34,800 bases of DNA from RGIG5675 sp050943435 (GCA_050943435.1 JBMNPE010000003.1:1-34800), one strand, 5' to 3'; shown: positions 1 to 8,555, counted from the stretch's first letter. Numbers and translations: made by a program. The notes: a model not told the origin generated them from the sequence alone.

Positions 1-1
1 G

Positions 2-1135
2 CAGAAGAAAATGCTTGCAGCCCACTCGGAAAACAGGGTCCAGATAGGCAGGCTCTCAAACTTCATACCCGAAACCCTTAAGAACATGAGGATGGTAAGG
101 GTGTACGGATGCCGCAGATTCATGGAAAAGAGGTACGACGATTCCCTCGTAAAGAGCTACAGGGCCATAAACGTCACCAACATATACGAGTCGATCTACT
201 CTCCCGTGATCAAGGTGACCCAGGCCGTGATAACGGCAGTCATGATGATCCTCGCCGCTACCGGGGGCAGGATGCAGGCGTTCTTCGGGATATCCGTAGG
301 AACCGCCGTCGCAATGATCTCCTACGTCGGAAAGATATTCACCCCTATCGAGAGCATCGGCATGGAGATACAGACAGTCCAGTCCGCAGTGGCAGGCTCG
401 AGAAGGGTCGAGGAGTTCATGAACGGTCAAGAGAGGGAGATCCCGACCGAGATGGTGACGGATGACGACATGGACCGCGAGAAACCGGTAGAGGCCAGAG
501 ACCTCGATTTCTCGTATGACGGAAAAAGAACGGTGCTTTCGGGGCTCTCGTTTGAGGCGGATCCCGGAGTGCCGGTAACCGTCGTCGGAAAGACAGGGGC
601 AGGAAAGAGCACTCTCTTCAAGCTTATCCTTGGGCTCTACGAGCCCACCGGCGGCAGCCTCATGGTGTTCGGCAAGGAGGCCTCAAAGATCGCTGATTCC
701 TGCAAGAGGAGGATATTCGGGGTAGTCGCCCAGTCGTTCAGGGCTGTACCCGGTACTGTTGCCGACCAGATAAGGGCCGGAGACCCGTCTATATCAGACG
801 GGGAAATAAAGAGGGCCGCGTCGGAAGTCGGAATATCGGAAACCGTGGAGGACCTGCCCGAGGGCTATGAGACTCCTTATTCGGACGACCTGTTTTCCGA
901 GGGCCAGAAGCAGCTTATCTCCATTGCAAGGGCTTCGGCCGCGGAACCCAGGATTATGCTTCTCGACGAGATGACGGCAAATCTCGACTCGGAGACAGAG
1001 GAAAAGGTAATGGAGGCAATCCAGAAGGCCTCCGCAGGGAGAACCGTGATTTCAATTTCTCACAGGTACTCTGCGTGGAGAAAATCCGAGGGCAGGACTG
1101 TTGAGATTAAGGACCTGTCGGGACAGAATGTTTAA
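2..1135 (+). CDS. ABC exporter, permease plus ATPase, 5' end outside window
   Basis: This is the C-terminal part of a fused membrane-domain/ATPase ABC exporter. The reading frame is open to the left edge, so the first ATG at 11 is probably internal and the true start lies outside. Counting from that ATG, residues 1-130 resemble the end of a type-IV exporter membrane domain (hydrophobic stretch near 68-108). The ATPase follows, with Walker A GKTGAGKS (193-200), Q-loop Gln241, Walker B LLDE (317-320) and H-loop His351. The signature is FSEGQ (295-299) instead of LSGGQ, so the composite ATP site using it may be degenerate, as in heterodimeric exporters; a partner half-transporter may lie upstream. 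The substrate cannot be told from the sequence. No terminator is evident before the next small gene. Confidence 0.9.
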   Translation, partial: QKKMLAAHSENRVQIGRLSNFIPETLKNMRMVRVYGCRRFMEKRYDDSLVKSYRAINVTNIYESIYSPVIKVTQAVITAVMMILAATGGRMQAFFGISVGTAVAMISYVGKIFTPIESIGMEIQTVQSAVAGSRRVEEFMNGQEREIPTEMVTDDDMDREKPVEARDLDFSYDGKRTVLSGLSFEADPGVPVTVVGKTGAGKSTLFKLILGLYEPTGGSLMVFGKEASKIADSCKRRIFGVVAQSFRAVPGTVADQIRAGDPSISDGEIKRAASEVGISETVEDLPEGYETPYSDDLFSEGQKQLISIARASAAEPRIMLLDEMTANLDSETEEKVMEAIQKASAGRTVISISHRYSAWRKSEGRTVEIKDLSGQNV

Positions 1136-1190
1136 ATAATCATTTTTGTATAGTACTATTAGGAAAGCTGGAAAATGAGGGAGACGGAAA

Positions 1191-1364
1191 ATGCCTTTAT
1201 GCTTTCTTGGTATGAATACTGCCTCTTCCATACTCGCCGCGGCGATGGCGCTGCTTGCGCTGGCCGCTGCGGTATCTCTTATCGTAAAGAAGAGGAAGGC
1301 CAGAAAGAGCGGCGACCCCTGCGCCGGATGTCCATACGCCTCGAGCTGCGACCATAAAAAGTAG
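1191..1364 (+). CDS. FeoB-associated-type Cys-rich small membrane protein
   Basis: This is a 57-residue protein read from ATG 1191, behind a GGGAG-like ribosome binding site. It has one hydrophobic helix (about residues 12-32, Ala/Leu-rich), then a basic patch (KKRKARK) and a Cys cluster of the form C-x2-C-x5-C (DPCAGC followed by SSC). This architecture is that of the FeoB-associated Cys-rich membrane proteins (Pfam FeoB_associated), small accessories of ferrous-iron uptake whose exact role is not settled. No feoA or feoB lies beside it in this window, so here it stands alone between an ABC exporter and a hydrolase. A longer overlapping frame starting at 1175 looks like a shadow because it lacks any such architecture. 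Confidence 0.72.
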   Translation: MPLCFLGMNTASSILAAAMALLALAAAVSLIVKKRKARKSGDPCAGCPYASSCDHKK

Positions 1365-1431
1365 CGAGTCGTGTGATACAATAATCCATAACCCGTAACC
1401 CGTTTCAGAACTATATGCGAGGTTGTTCTCA

Positions 1432-2499
1432 ATGAGCGAAAAGGAAAAAGAGAGCGGAGCACTTGTGGAGTCAGAATCCGCCCAGAAAAAGTCGAATACA
1501 GGAAAATACCTGCTGTATGCCGGCCTTGCGGCGGCTGGAGCCGCTGCTGTCGTGACAGCTGCAGATGTGATTATATGCAGGTCCCTCTGCCGCAGGAGCG
1601 GCATCAGCTCCCTCATAAGGAAGGCAGGCATGAGGGAAAAGACCGAGCGCAAGGAAGGCTCCGAGATAAGAGAGGAAGCGGAGAAGAGAAAACAGGCTCT
1701 GATGGCTTCCGGACAGGTATTCAGGGTTCAGAAGCCCCTCATGAGGACCAACATAAGGTCCTTTGACGGGACCTCTCTCGCCGGTTTCTACAGGGAGGAC
1801 ACCTCCAACCACCGCTGGATGCTGGGATTCCACGGCTACAACTCGGACCACGAGGTTCTCATAGACAACGCGGTTGCCCCGTATTTCGACAGCCTCGGGT
1901 ACAATATACTTCTTCCCGACATGAGGGCCAACGGCGAGAGCGGCGGAAAATACACCGGTGCCGGATGGCTCGAGGGAATGGACGTAGTCTACTGGGTGAG
2001 ATGGGTGGTCGGAAGGGACCCGGATGCCGAGATAGTGCTCTTCGGACAGTCGCTCGGGGCTGCATCAGTCCTGATGGCAGGCGGAAGCAGAAGGCCCTGC
2101 ATGAAGAGGGTGAAGGCTATCATCGAGGACAGCGGATACGCGTCAGTGTGGACCATGTTCAAGGACTGCACCGAGGACATCCTTCACATGCCCAAGTTCC
2201 CGTTCATATACGTGGCAGACATCTACAGCAGGATTCACCTCGGGTTCAGCGCTAGAAAGGCTGACATCGGAAAGAGAGTAACAGCCTCCTCATTCCCGAC
2301 GCTGTTCATACATGGTGAGGACGACAGGGTGGTGGATCCAATAAATGTGAGGACCCTCTACGACTGCAAGGTCGAGGGATACAAGGAGATGAGATCCGTG
2401 CCGTGCGCCGGACACGTGTCGAGCGTCTACGTGCTGGGGGACGAGTACTACGGGATGATCTCGTCATTCCTGAAGAGGGCGGAGGAATACCGCAGTTGA
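1432..2499 (+). CDS. Membrane-anchored alpha/beta hydrolase
   Basis: This 355-residue protein belongs to the alpha/beta-hydrolase fold, YqkD/BAAT-like or S9-like branch. Residues about 26-49 form a single hydrophobic anchor preceded by a charged N-terminus, so the catalytic domain probably sits at the membrane, most likely outside if the anchor is a signal anchor. The triad is visible: nucleophile Ser207 in GQSLG, Asp298 in HGEDDRVV, and His328 in CAGHV. HGYNSD near residue 135 is the oxyanion-hole HG motif. I chose ATG 1432 because GAGG at 1419-1422 is well spaced for it; the in-frame TTG at 1423 abuts that site. The stop overlaps the TTG start of ruvX, so the two are probably co-translated. 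The substrate is unknown (peptide or ester). Confidence 0.85.
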   Translation: MSEKEKESGALVESESAQKKSNTGKYLLYAGLAAAGAAAVVTAADVIICRSLCRRSGISSLIRKAGMREKTERKEGSEIREEAEKRKQALMASGQVFRVQKPLMRTNIRSFDGTSLAGFYREDTSNHRWMLGFHGYNSDHEVLIDNAVAPYFDSLGYNILLPDMRANGESGGKYTGAGWLEGMDVVYWVRWVVGRDPDAEIVLFGQSLGAASVLMAGGSRRPCMKRVKAIIEDSGYASVWTMFKDCTEDILHMPKFPFIYVADIYSRIHLGFSARKADIGKRVTASSFPTLFIHGEDDRVVDPINVRTLYDCKVEGYKEMRSVPCAGHVSSVYVLGDEYYGMISSFLKRAEEYRS

Positions 2500-2921
2500 A
2501 AATACTCGCAGTTGACTACGGGGACTCGAGGACGGGAATTGCCGTCTGCGACAAGAACGAGGTTCTCGCTTCCCCGTGCGGGCAGATAGAGTCAAAGTCA
2601 ATGGACAGGACGTGCGAAGCTGTCTGTGAAGCAGCGGCGAGGGAAGGCGCCGAGATGATCGTCGTGGGCCTCCCGCTCAACATGAACGGCACGGAAGGGC
2701 CGAGGGCCGAAAAGACGAGAAAGTTCATCGGGATGCTGGAATTCCGGTGCGGTCTTCCTGTAGTGCCCTGGGACGAGAGGGGAACTACGATAACCGCCAC
2801 TTACTACATGAACCAGACGAACACCAGGGGCAAAAAGAGGAAGGCCGTCCTCGACTCGGCATCGGCCGTCGTGATACTCGAGAATTATCTCGAATACAGG
2901 AAGAACAAGGGCCTGTCATAG
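2496..2921 (+). CDS. ruvX: RuvX/YqgF, putative pre-16S rRNA nuclease / Holliday junction resolvase
   Basis: This 141-residue protein matches the usual size and fold of the YqgF/RuvX family, an RNase H-like nuclease implicated in 16S rRNA 5' maturation. The N-terminus has the first acidic strand (LAVDYGDSRTGIAV), the middle has VVGLPLNMNGTEGPRA, and the C-terminal half carries the family block PWDERGTT followed by TITATYYMNQ. I place the start at TTG 2496, not at the upstream frame opening at 2403, because GGAGGA at 2481-2486 is spaced nine bases from it and the protein then begins directly at the family N-terminus. TTG shares bases with the TGA of the upstream hydrolase gene (TTGA), an overlap that suggests coupling. 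Confidence 0.93.
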   Translation: MKILAVDYGDSRTGIAVCDKNEVLASPCGQIESKSMDRTCEAVCEAAAREGAEMIVVGLPLNMNGTEGPRAEKTRKFIGMLEFRCGLPVVPWDERGTTITATYYMNQTNTRGKKRKAVLDSASAVVILENYLEYRKNKGLS

Positions 2922-2940
2922 AGCTTCCAGGGCCCTTTCA
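2907..2940 (+). terminator. Possible weak terminator at the end of ruvX
   Basis: A 7-bp inverted repeat (AAGGGCC at 2907-2913, GGCCCTT at 2931-2937) straddles the ruvX stop. The following T-run is only three bases, so this is a weak candidate that may simply reduce read-through into the tRNA promoter. Confidence 0.35.
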
Positions 2941-2957
2941 ATGCCGCTAACCCGGTA

Positions 2958-2986
2958 TTGACATGTAAAAATTTGCGGTCTATAAT
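2958..2986 (+). promoter_or_regulatory. Promoter of tRNA-Leu
   Basis: This is a perfect vegetative (sigma-A type) promoter: TTGACA at 2958-2963, a 17-bp spacer, and TATAAT at 2981-2986. Transcription would begin near 2993, a few bases before the mature tRNA 5' end, as expected for a strongly expressed tRNA gene. Confidence 0.92.
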
Positions 2987-2998
2987 CTGAAACACTGA

Positions 2999-3082
2999 GC
3001 GGATGTGCTGGAACTGGCAGACAGGCACGTTTGAGGGGCGTGTGTCTATGACGTACGAGTTCAAGTCTCGTCATCCGCACCA
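2999..3082 (+). tRNA. tRNA-Leu (anticodon GAG), CCA encoded
   Basis: All arms fold. Acceptor GCGGATG (2999-3005) pairs with CATCCGC (3072-3078), followed by discriminator A and an encoded CCA (3080-3082). The anticodon stem CACGT/GCGTG encloses loop TTGAGGG with anticodon GAG at 3033-3035, reading CTC and CTT codons. The T-arm is ACGAG-TTCAAGT-CTCGT (3055-3071). The long variable arm (about 3043-3054, with GTC/GAC pairing) is typical of class II leucine tRNAs. CTC is a dominant Leu codon in the flanking genes, which fits this isoacceptor having its own strong promoter. Confidence 0.96.
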
Positions 3083-3083
3083 A

Positions 3084-3120
3084 AAAACATCGCAGACTTA
3101 AAGCCTGCGGTGTTTTTTCT
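3084..3120 (+). terminator. Intrinsic terminator after tRNA-Leu
   Basis: Stem AACATCGCAG / CTGCGGTGTT (one G-T pair) around a nine-base loop, directly followed by a T-run. It begins two bases after the CCA end and terminates the single-tRNA unit. Confidence 0.9.
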
Positions 3121-3181
3121 TTTATTGCTGATTTCTTCTGCCTAAGAGTGACTTTGGCAAGAGTGCATGATGCTCCCGAGG

Positions 3182-3210
3182 TTGACAGGCCGTCAGCATG
3201 CTGGTATATC
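3182..3210 (+). promoter_or_regulatory. Promoter for the trigger-factor-like lipoprotein operon
   Basis: TTGACA (3182-3187), a 17-bp spacer and TATATC (3205-3210), with a TG dinucleotide just upstream of the -10 (extended -10). Transcription would start near 3217, giving a leader of roughly 95 bases before the gene at 3313. I see no riboswitch-like element in that leader. Confidence 0.65.
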
Positions 3211-3312
3211 CTTAGGAATAGTTTGCACAGGGACAGAAATTAACAAATTTATGCATAAATGCCCCGCAAATCATAGTAATATAAAGTCAGATCAGGATTT
3301 GGTAGAGGTCAG

Positions 3313-4440
3313 ATGAAAAAACATTCCATATTAGCATTGACGGTCTGCGCAGTTCTCGCAGCACTCGTCCTTTCTTCCTGCGGATCTACAGGAGATACTA
3401 CTTCTTCGAGCACAACGGCGGAAACCCTTACGACAGCGGACTACTACAGCTACGGACTCAGCGACACAGGGTATTTCGAAGACATAACTGCTTCCGACTA
3501 CGTTGCAAGTCTGTGCGACTATGAGAATGTGAGCGTCCCAGCGGATGAACACACCGTTACAGACGAAGAGGTTGACAGCCAGATAAGCAGCATAATGGAC
3601 CAGCACTCTGAGACAACGCAGGTCACTGACCGCGCGGTGGAAGACGGCGATACAGTTAACATAGACTACGTAGGCAAGATAGACGGAGTCGAATTCGACG
3701 GGGGCAGCACCAGCGGGGAAGGCACCGACGTCACGATAGGAGAAACGCAGTATATTGACGACTTCCTCGAGCAGCTGATAGGGCACATGCCTGGCGAGAC
3801 ATTTGACATAGAGGTCACTTTCCCTGACCCGTATGAGGCAAACACAGATCTCTCGGGCAAGGATGCGGTGTTCACCACGACCATCAACTATATAGAGGAG
3901 ACCACCACCCCTGAACTCACAGACGATTTTGTGATGGAAAATTTCTTCTCCGACTACGGCTGGAACACTGTTGCCGAGATGAGGACTGCCATAAGCGACA
4001 GCCTCGAGACGAGTATGGTGGATTCCTACATCAAGACCTGGATAGTGGAGAATTCCAGCATCACATCCATCCCTGATGAGATAATCCAGCACGAGGAAAG
4101 CTACATGATGGGATATCTCAAGTACTATGCCGATATGTACGGTGAAGACATAGACACCTTCGTTTCATCCCAGTACGGCTACTCGACGGCATCGGAACTA
4201 ATTGCCGCATATGAGAGCGAGAACCAGCAGTACGCAAATTACGACCTGATAGTCCAGGCCGTGGCAGAGGATGCCGGGATAACCGTATCCGAGAGCGACC
4301 TCGAGTCATATTTTACAAATGACCTGGGCGTGACGGATTATTCGGCATATAATGAGATGTATGGAACCCCGTACCTCATGAAGACGGTACTCGAGCAGAA
4401 AGTCATCGACATGATAAGAGAAGGAGCGACGCTCGAATGA
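3313..4440 (+). CDS. Trigger-factor-like lipoprotein with FKBP-type PPIase domain
   Basis: This 375-residue protein starts with a lipoprotein signal peptide (basic MKKH, hydrophobic core, lipobox LSSC with Cys23), so it should be anchored outside the membrane. After a Ser/Thr-rich linker comes a trigger-factor-like N-terminal segment (about 60-105). An FKBP-type peptidyl-prolyl isomerase domain follows (about 111-194: DGDTVNIDYVGKIDG, the FDGG turn, IGHMPGE, VTFPDPY). A helical C-terminal chaperone-like region completes it (about 200-375). That order is the trigger-factor order, but the ribosome-binding loop GFRxGxxP is not seen, consistent with an exported foldase rather than the cytosolic chaperone. 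The ribosome binding site is AGAGG. Its ATGA overlap with the next gene marks an operon. A PrsA-like extracellular folding role is inferred. Confidence 0.85.
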   Translation: MKKHSILALTVCAVLAALVLSSCGSTGDTTSSSTTAETLTTADYYSYGLSDTGYFEDITASDYVASLCDYENVSVPADEHTVTDEEVDSQISSIMDQHSETTQVTDRAVEDGDTVNIDYVGKIDGVEFDGGSTSGEGTDVTIGETQYIDDFLEQLIGHMPGETFDIEVTFPDPYEANTDLSGKDAVFTTTINYIEETTTPELTDDFVMENFFSDYGWNTVAEMRTAISDSLETSMVDSYIKTWIVENSSITSIPDEIIQHEESYMMGYLKYYADMYGEDIDTFVSSQYGYSTASELIAAYESENQQYANYDLIVQAVAEDAGITVSESDLESYFTNDLGVTDYSAYNEMYGTPYLMKTVLEQKVIDMIREGATLE

Positions 4441-5153
4441 GTGCAAAGTCCCAGACAAGACGTCCGGCGGCAGCTGTAAGAGCTGCAGCTGTGTTACTCA
4501 CGCTCATTTTTGCCGCGGTGTTTCTTGTGTTTCCACTTGGAGCATATGCCGAGGACGTGGAAGGGGACTATTACGGCACCGGCACTGTAGAGGACCTCAA
4601 GGCATATTACGAGGAAAACGGGTGGCCGGAGGAAGTGAGCTTTGTCTACGACGACGGGGATACGATAACTGTCGGGGTCATTGACACTTCTGACAGTGTT
4701 CTCGAATCGATCTGCTCACTTGTCGAATCCGGCAGGAAGATTGTGTTTGAGAAGTGCGACTTCTCCCACTCCTACCTCGTGGAAACCCGGGATGAGATAC
4801 TGACCCTCTATTCTGAAAAGGGAGTCATTTCTGCGGAGCTGGCGGAGGACGACGACAAGGTCGACGTCCTCATAGACGGGGACTCCTACACGTTCTTCAT
4901 GTACAATTTCTCCTCAGTCTACGGCTCCGTGTGCAACTTCAACCCTGATGGTGAGGTTTCGGACTGGTCCGACGCCCTCGGTGGGGACGGCGCCACTATC
5001 ATCGTGATGTTCCTCCTTATCGTCATATTCGTCGTGATAGCCGTGATATTCAACAAATACAAGGAAAAGAGAAGGCTCGAGAAGAAGCGGGAAGCTGTTG
5101 CAGAGCAGAGGCTCAGGGACAAGGGACGGTATTCTTCCATAAAGAGGACCTGA
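4437..5153 (+). CDS. Exported membrane-anchored protein of unknown function
   Basis: I do not recognise the family. The 238-residue product has an N-terminal signal sequence (about residues 10-38, ending near AYA-ED). An acidic extracytoplasmic domain of about 140 residues follows, rich in Asp, Glu and Tyr. A C-terminal transmembrane helix (about 185-205) leads into a strongly basic tail (KYKEKRRLEKKRE) that should be cytoplasmic by the positive-inside rule. Start ATG 4437 overlaps the preceding stop (ATGA), with AAGGAG at 4421-4426 inside the upstream gene. Co-translation with the exported isomerase suggests a role at the cell surface, perhaps as partner or client, but this is inference. A strong terminator follows. 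Confidence 0.8.
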   Translation: MSAKSQTRRPAAAVRAAAVLLTLIFAAVFLVFPLGAYAEDVEGDYYGTGTVEDLKAYYEENGWPEEVSFVYDDGDTITVGVIDTSDSVLESICSLVESGRKIVFEKCDFSHSYLVETRDEILTLYSEKGVISAELAEDDDKVDVLIDGDSYTFFMYNFSSVYGSVCNFNPDGEVSDWSDALGGDGATIIVMFLLIVIFVVIAVIFNKYKEKRRLEKKREAVAEQRLRDKGRYSSIKRT

Positions 5154-5180
5154 AATTCCTTATTTATAAGCATTTATATG

Positions 5181-5212
5181 CCGCCGGGGTAAGCATCCCG
5201 GCGGTTTTTTCT
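5181..5212 (+). terminator. Intrinsic terminator
   Basis: Perfect 8-bp GC-rich stem CCGCCGGG / CCCGGCGG with an eight-base loop, followed by six T residues. It closes the lipoprotein operon ahead of the phosphoketolase gene. Confidence 0.93.
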
Positions 5213-5280
5213 CGTCAAATTATATAAGTCTTTACAATAGTGCCGATAATTTTGTCAAACTGTCACAATATTGGATTTTT

Positions 5281-5312
5281 TTACATAACGCGGTGGCTCT
5301 TTTTGTTATAAT
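5281..5312 (+). promoter_or_regulatory. Likely promoter of the phosphoketolase gene
   Basis: The -10 hexamer TATAAT (5307-5312) is clear. The best -35 is TTACAT (5281-5286), but its 20-bp spacing is longer than ideal, which may mean an activator is needed. The leader of about 60 bases ends in AAAGGAG (5364-5370), eight bases before the start codon. Confidence 0.5.
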
Positions 5313-5378
5313 TCGATTTGGAAATATTGATTTCCTGCAATAATTTCATTCACCCATCTATATAAAGGAGACTGACAA

Positions 5379-7773
5379 ATGGCACAAGGCAAGACTCAGT
5401 CATGCCCGGAAAAGGGACCGATCACTGACGACCTCCTCGAAAGGATGAACGCGTACTGGCGCGCCGCAAACTACATATCTGCGGCACAGCTGTATCTGCT
5501 CGACAATCCGCTCCTTGAGAGGCCGCTAGCGTGGTCAGACATCAAGAAGAAGATCGTGGGCCACTGGGGAACCGTTCCCGGACAGAACTTCGTGTTCGTG
5601 CACCTCAACAGGGAGATAAAGAGATACGATCTCGACCTCATCCTGCTCTCAGGTCCGGGACACGGAGGGAACTTCTACATAGCAAACGACTATCTCGACG
5701 GGTCATACACCGAGATTTACCCGAACATAAGCAGGGACAAGGCAGGGCTGCAGAAGCTGTTCAAGCAGTTCAGCTTCCCTGGCGGAGTGCCGAGCCACTG
5801 CGCTCCTGAGACCCCCGGGATCCATTAACGAGGGCGGCGAACTCGGATATTCCATAGCCCACGGCACCGGGGCCATATTCGACAACCCCGACCTCATCGC
5901 TGCTGTAATCGTTGGAGACGGGGAAGCCGAGACAGGACCCCTCGCCACGAGCTGGCAGAGCAACAAGTTCATAAATCCCGTGAGCGATGGCGCTGTTCTT
6001 CCCATACTCCATCTCAACGGATACAAGATCGCGAACCCCACAATCTTCGCGAGGATGTCGAGGCAGGAGATAACCGACTTCTTCCACGGCTGCGGCTGGG
6101 AGCCGTACTTCGTCGAGGGAGACGACCCGATGCCTATGCACCGCAAGATGGCAGAGACACTCGACAAGGTCATAACAAAGATAAAGAGGATACAGAAGCA
6201 CGCGAGGTCCACAGGCGACACCACGAGGCCGAGGTGGCCCATGATCGTGCTGAGGACGCCAAAGGGCTGGACCGGACCAAAAGTGGTCGACGGAAACCGC
6301 ATAGAGGGCAACTTCCTCGCACACCAGGTGCCAATAGCCATGGACAAGCCGGAGCACCTAAAGATCCTCGAGGACTGGCTGCGCTCCTACAAGCCCGAGG
6401 AGCTGTTCGACGCCGAGGGAAGGCTCCGTCCGGAGCTGCAGGACCTCGCTCCCACTGGAAACCACAGGATCGGCATGAACCCGCACGGAAACGGCGGAAA
6501 GCTTCTCAGGGATCTGAGGATGCCCGATTTCCGCAATTACGCCTTCGATATCGGCGAGAGCCACGGCTCGAAGGACGGCCAGGACATGACCGAACTCGGA
6601 AAGTTCGTGAGGGACATCTTCAAGCTCAACAGCGAGTCCAAGAACTTCAGGATCTTCGGATCTGACGAGACAAATTCAAACAGGCTGAATTCCGTATTCG
6701 AGGTGGAAAACAGGGACTGGAACTCCACAAAATACGACACGGACGACCACCTGAGCCCGTACGGCAGGGTCATGGACTCCATGCTCTCCGAGCACATGTG
6801 CGAGGGCTGGCTCGAGGGATACCTCCTCACCGGAAGGCACGGGTTCTTCGCGACGTACGAGTCGTTCGCGAGGATCATCGACTCGATGGCAGCCCAGCAC
6901 GCAAAGTGGCTCAAGGTCTGCAACCAGCTTCCATGGAGGGAGGACATAGCTTCCCTCAACCTCATAATGTGCTCGACGGTCTGGCAGCAGGACCACAACG
7001 GGTTCACACACCAGGATCCCGGATTCATGGACCACATCGCCAACAAGAAGGCGGACGTCGTGAGGATCTACCTCCCCCCGGACACGAATACCCTTCTCTC
7101 CACAATGGACCACTGCCTCAGGTCCCGCAACTACGTCAACGTCATAGTTGCCTCCAAGCACCCGCGTCCGCAGTGGCTCACGATGGACGAGGCCGTAAAG
7201 CACTGCACGCAGGGAATCGGCAGATGGGAGTGGGCATGCAACGACCAGGGGTCGGAGCCCGACATCGTGTTCGCCTGCGCCGGCGAAACCCCGACGCTCG
7301 AGGCCCTCGCGGCAGTGTCTATTCTGAGAAAAGAGCTGCCTGACCTCAAGATAAGGTTCATCAACGTAGTCGACCTGTTCAGACTGCAGCCCAAGGAAGA
7401 GCATCCCCACGGGCTCACGAACGACGAGTACGACATGCTGTTCGGGACCAACATCCCGGTAATCTTCAACTTCCACGGCTACGCCGGACTTGTACACGAA
7501 CTCACTTACAGGCGCCACAACAACAGGCTTGTTCACGTGAGGGGCTACAAGGAAGAGGGGACCATAACGACTCCTTTCGACGTCAGGGTCCAGAACGACA
7601 TAGACAGGTTCCACCTCGTGCAGCTTGCCCTCAGGTGCCTGCCCCAGCTCGGCGACAAGAGGTCAGCCCTCTACCAGAAGATGAACGACAAGCTTGTCGA
7701 GCACAAGCAGTACATCCGCGAATACGGCCAGGACCTTCCTGAAGTCGCAAACTGGAAGTGGGATATAAAGTAA
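5379..7773 (+). pseudogene. xfp: Xylulose-5-phosphate/fructose-6-phosphate phosphoketolase, single-base frameshift
   Basis: Phosphoketolase is thiamine-diphosphate dependent and splits xylulose-5-P (and often fructose-6-P) with phosphate to acetyl-phosphate and a shorter sugar phosphate. The N-terminal 147 residues (5379-5819) carry GHWGT (61-65) and GPGHG (92-96), and end in the conserved PSHCAPETPG. There the frame breaks: after CCC GGG the reading frame meets TAA at 5826. The adjacent frame from 5821 continues with SINEGGELGYS, the TPP motif GDGEAETGP and the rest of the enzyme to the family-typical C-terminus (NWKWDIK). One base too many within ACCCCCGGGA (5811-5820) explains it; removing one G restores TPGSIN. 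The restored protein would be about 797 residues, a normal length. All other parts look intact, so this is a recent mutation, a sequencing error in a C/G run, or, less likely, recoding. Confidence 0.9.
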
Positions 7774-7796
7774 AATAGTCGCCAGATATTACATTG

Positions 7797-7830
7797 CACG
7801 GCGCATATCCGATTCCCGGTGTGCGCCGTG
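7797..7830 (+). terminator. Hairpin after xfp, probable terminator
   Basis: Perfect 9-bp inverted repeat CACGGCGCA (7797-7805) / TGCGCCGTG (7822-7830) with a 16-base loop. It lies 24 bases after the xfp stop. The downstream tract TATTATAATT is only partly T-rich and also contains a TATAAT (7834-7839) that could be the -10 of the next gene, so the site may separate the two units. Confidence 0.5.
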
Positions 7831-7910
7831 TATTATAATTACTCATGAAAGGAATAATGCTCCTTACCCGGGGGAAAAGGCTCCCGGTGCGCGGGGCATC
7901 ACAGGATATC

Positions 7911-8534
7911 ATGAAAGTACTGATTGTAAACGGAAGCCCTCACGAGAAGGGCTGCACATTCACCGCTCTCTCGGAGGTCGCAAAAACCCTAAACCAGGAG
8001 GGAATCGAGACCGAGATTTTCCACATAGGCCGCCAGGCCCTCTCCGGGTGCATAGCCTGCGGAAGGTGCGAGGAGACGGGCAAGTGCGTGTTCAACGACT
8101 CGGTCAACGTCTTTATCGACAAGGCAAGGAATGCGGACGGATTTGTGTTCGGCGCGCCTGTCCACTACGCCTCCGTAAACGGGGCCATGTGCTGCTTCAT
8201 GGACAGGGTTTTCTACGCGGGCGGAGAGGTGCTGAGACACAAGCCCGCTGCAGCCGTCGTGTCGGCGAGAAGGGCCGGAACCACTGCGTCCTTCGACAGG
8301 CTCAACAAGTACTTCACAATAAACGAGATGCCCGTGATTTCATCCCAGTACTGGAACGAGGTCCACGGCTTCACTCCCGACGACGTGAGGCAGGACCGCG
8401 AGGGCATGCAGATAATGAGGACACTCGGGAGAAACATGGCATATATCCTCAAGTGCATAGAAGCCGGAAAGGCTGCAGGAATCAGGGAACCCGAGAGGGA
8501 AGTGCCGCACGAAATGACGAATTTCATCAGATGA
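7911..8534 (+). CDS. Flavodoxin-fold NAD(P)H/FMN reductase, iron-sulfur flavoprotein-like
   Basis: This 207-residue protein starts with the flavodoxin-like first strand and FMN phosphate loop (VLIVNGSPHEKGCT, residues 3-16). It then carries a compact Cys motif C47-x2-C50-x2-C53-x5-C59, the arrangement of iron-sulfur flavoproteins that bind a [4Fe-4S] cluster next to FMN. GAPVHYASVNGAMCCFMDR is the second FMN-contacting block. I chose ATG 7911 because the family N-terminus starts there; an in-frame ATG at 7845 would add 22 basic residues and lies about where transcription from TATAAT (7834-7839) would start. Family members move electrons from ferredoxin or NAD(P)H to small acceptors, including oxygen species. 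A LysR gene follows 21 bases downstream, so the pair may be co-expressed. Confidence 0.82.
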   Translation: MKVLIVNGSPHEKGCTFTALSEVAKTLNQEGIETEIFHIGRQALSGCIACGRCEETGKCVFNDSVNVFIDKARNADGFVFGAPVHYASVNGAMCCFMDRVFYAGGEVLRHKPAAAVVSARRAGTTASFDRLNKYFTINEMPVISSQYWNEVHGFTPDDVRQDREGMQIMRTLGRNMAYILKCIEAGKAAGIREPEREVPHEMTNFIR

Positions 8535-8555
8535 ATATAAGCCGGGAGATTCTCA

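Noticed and set aside
6676..7614. Long minus-strand frame opposite phosphoketolase
   Set aside because: It mirrors a conserved enzyme on the plus strand; long antisense frames are expected from this GC-rich codon usage.
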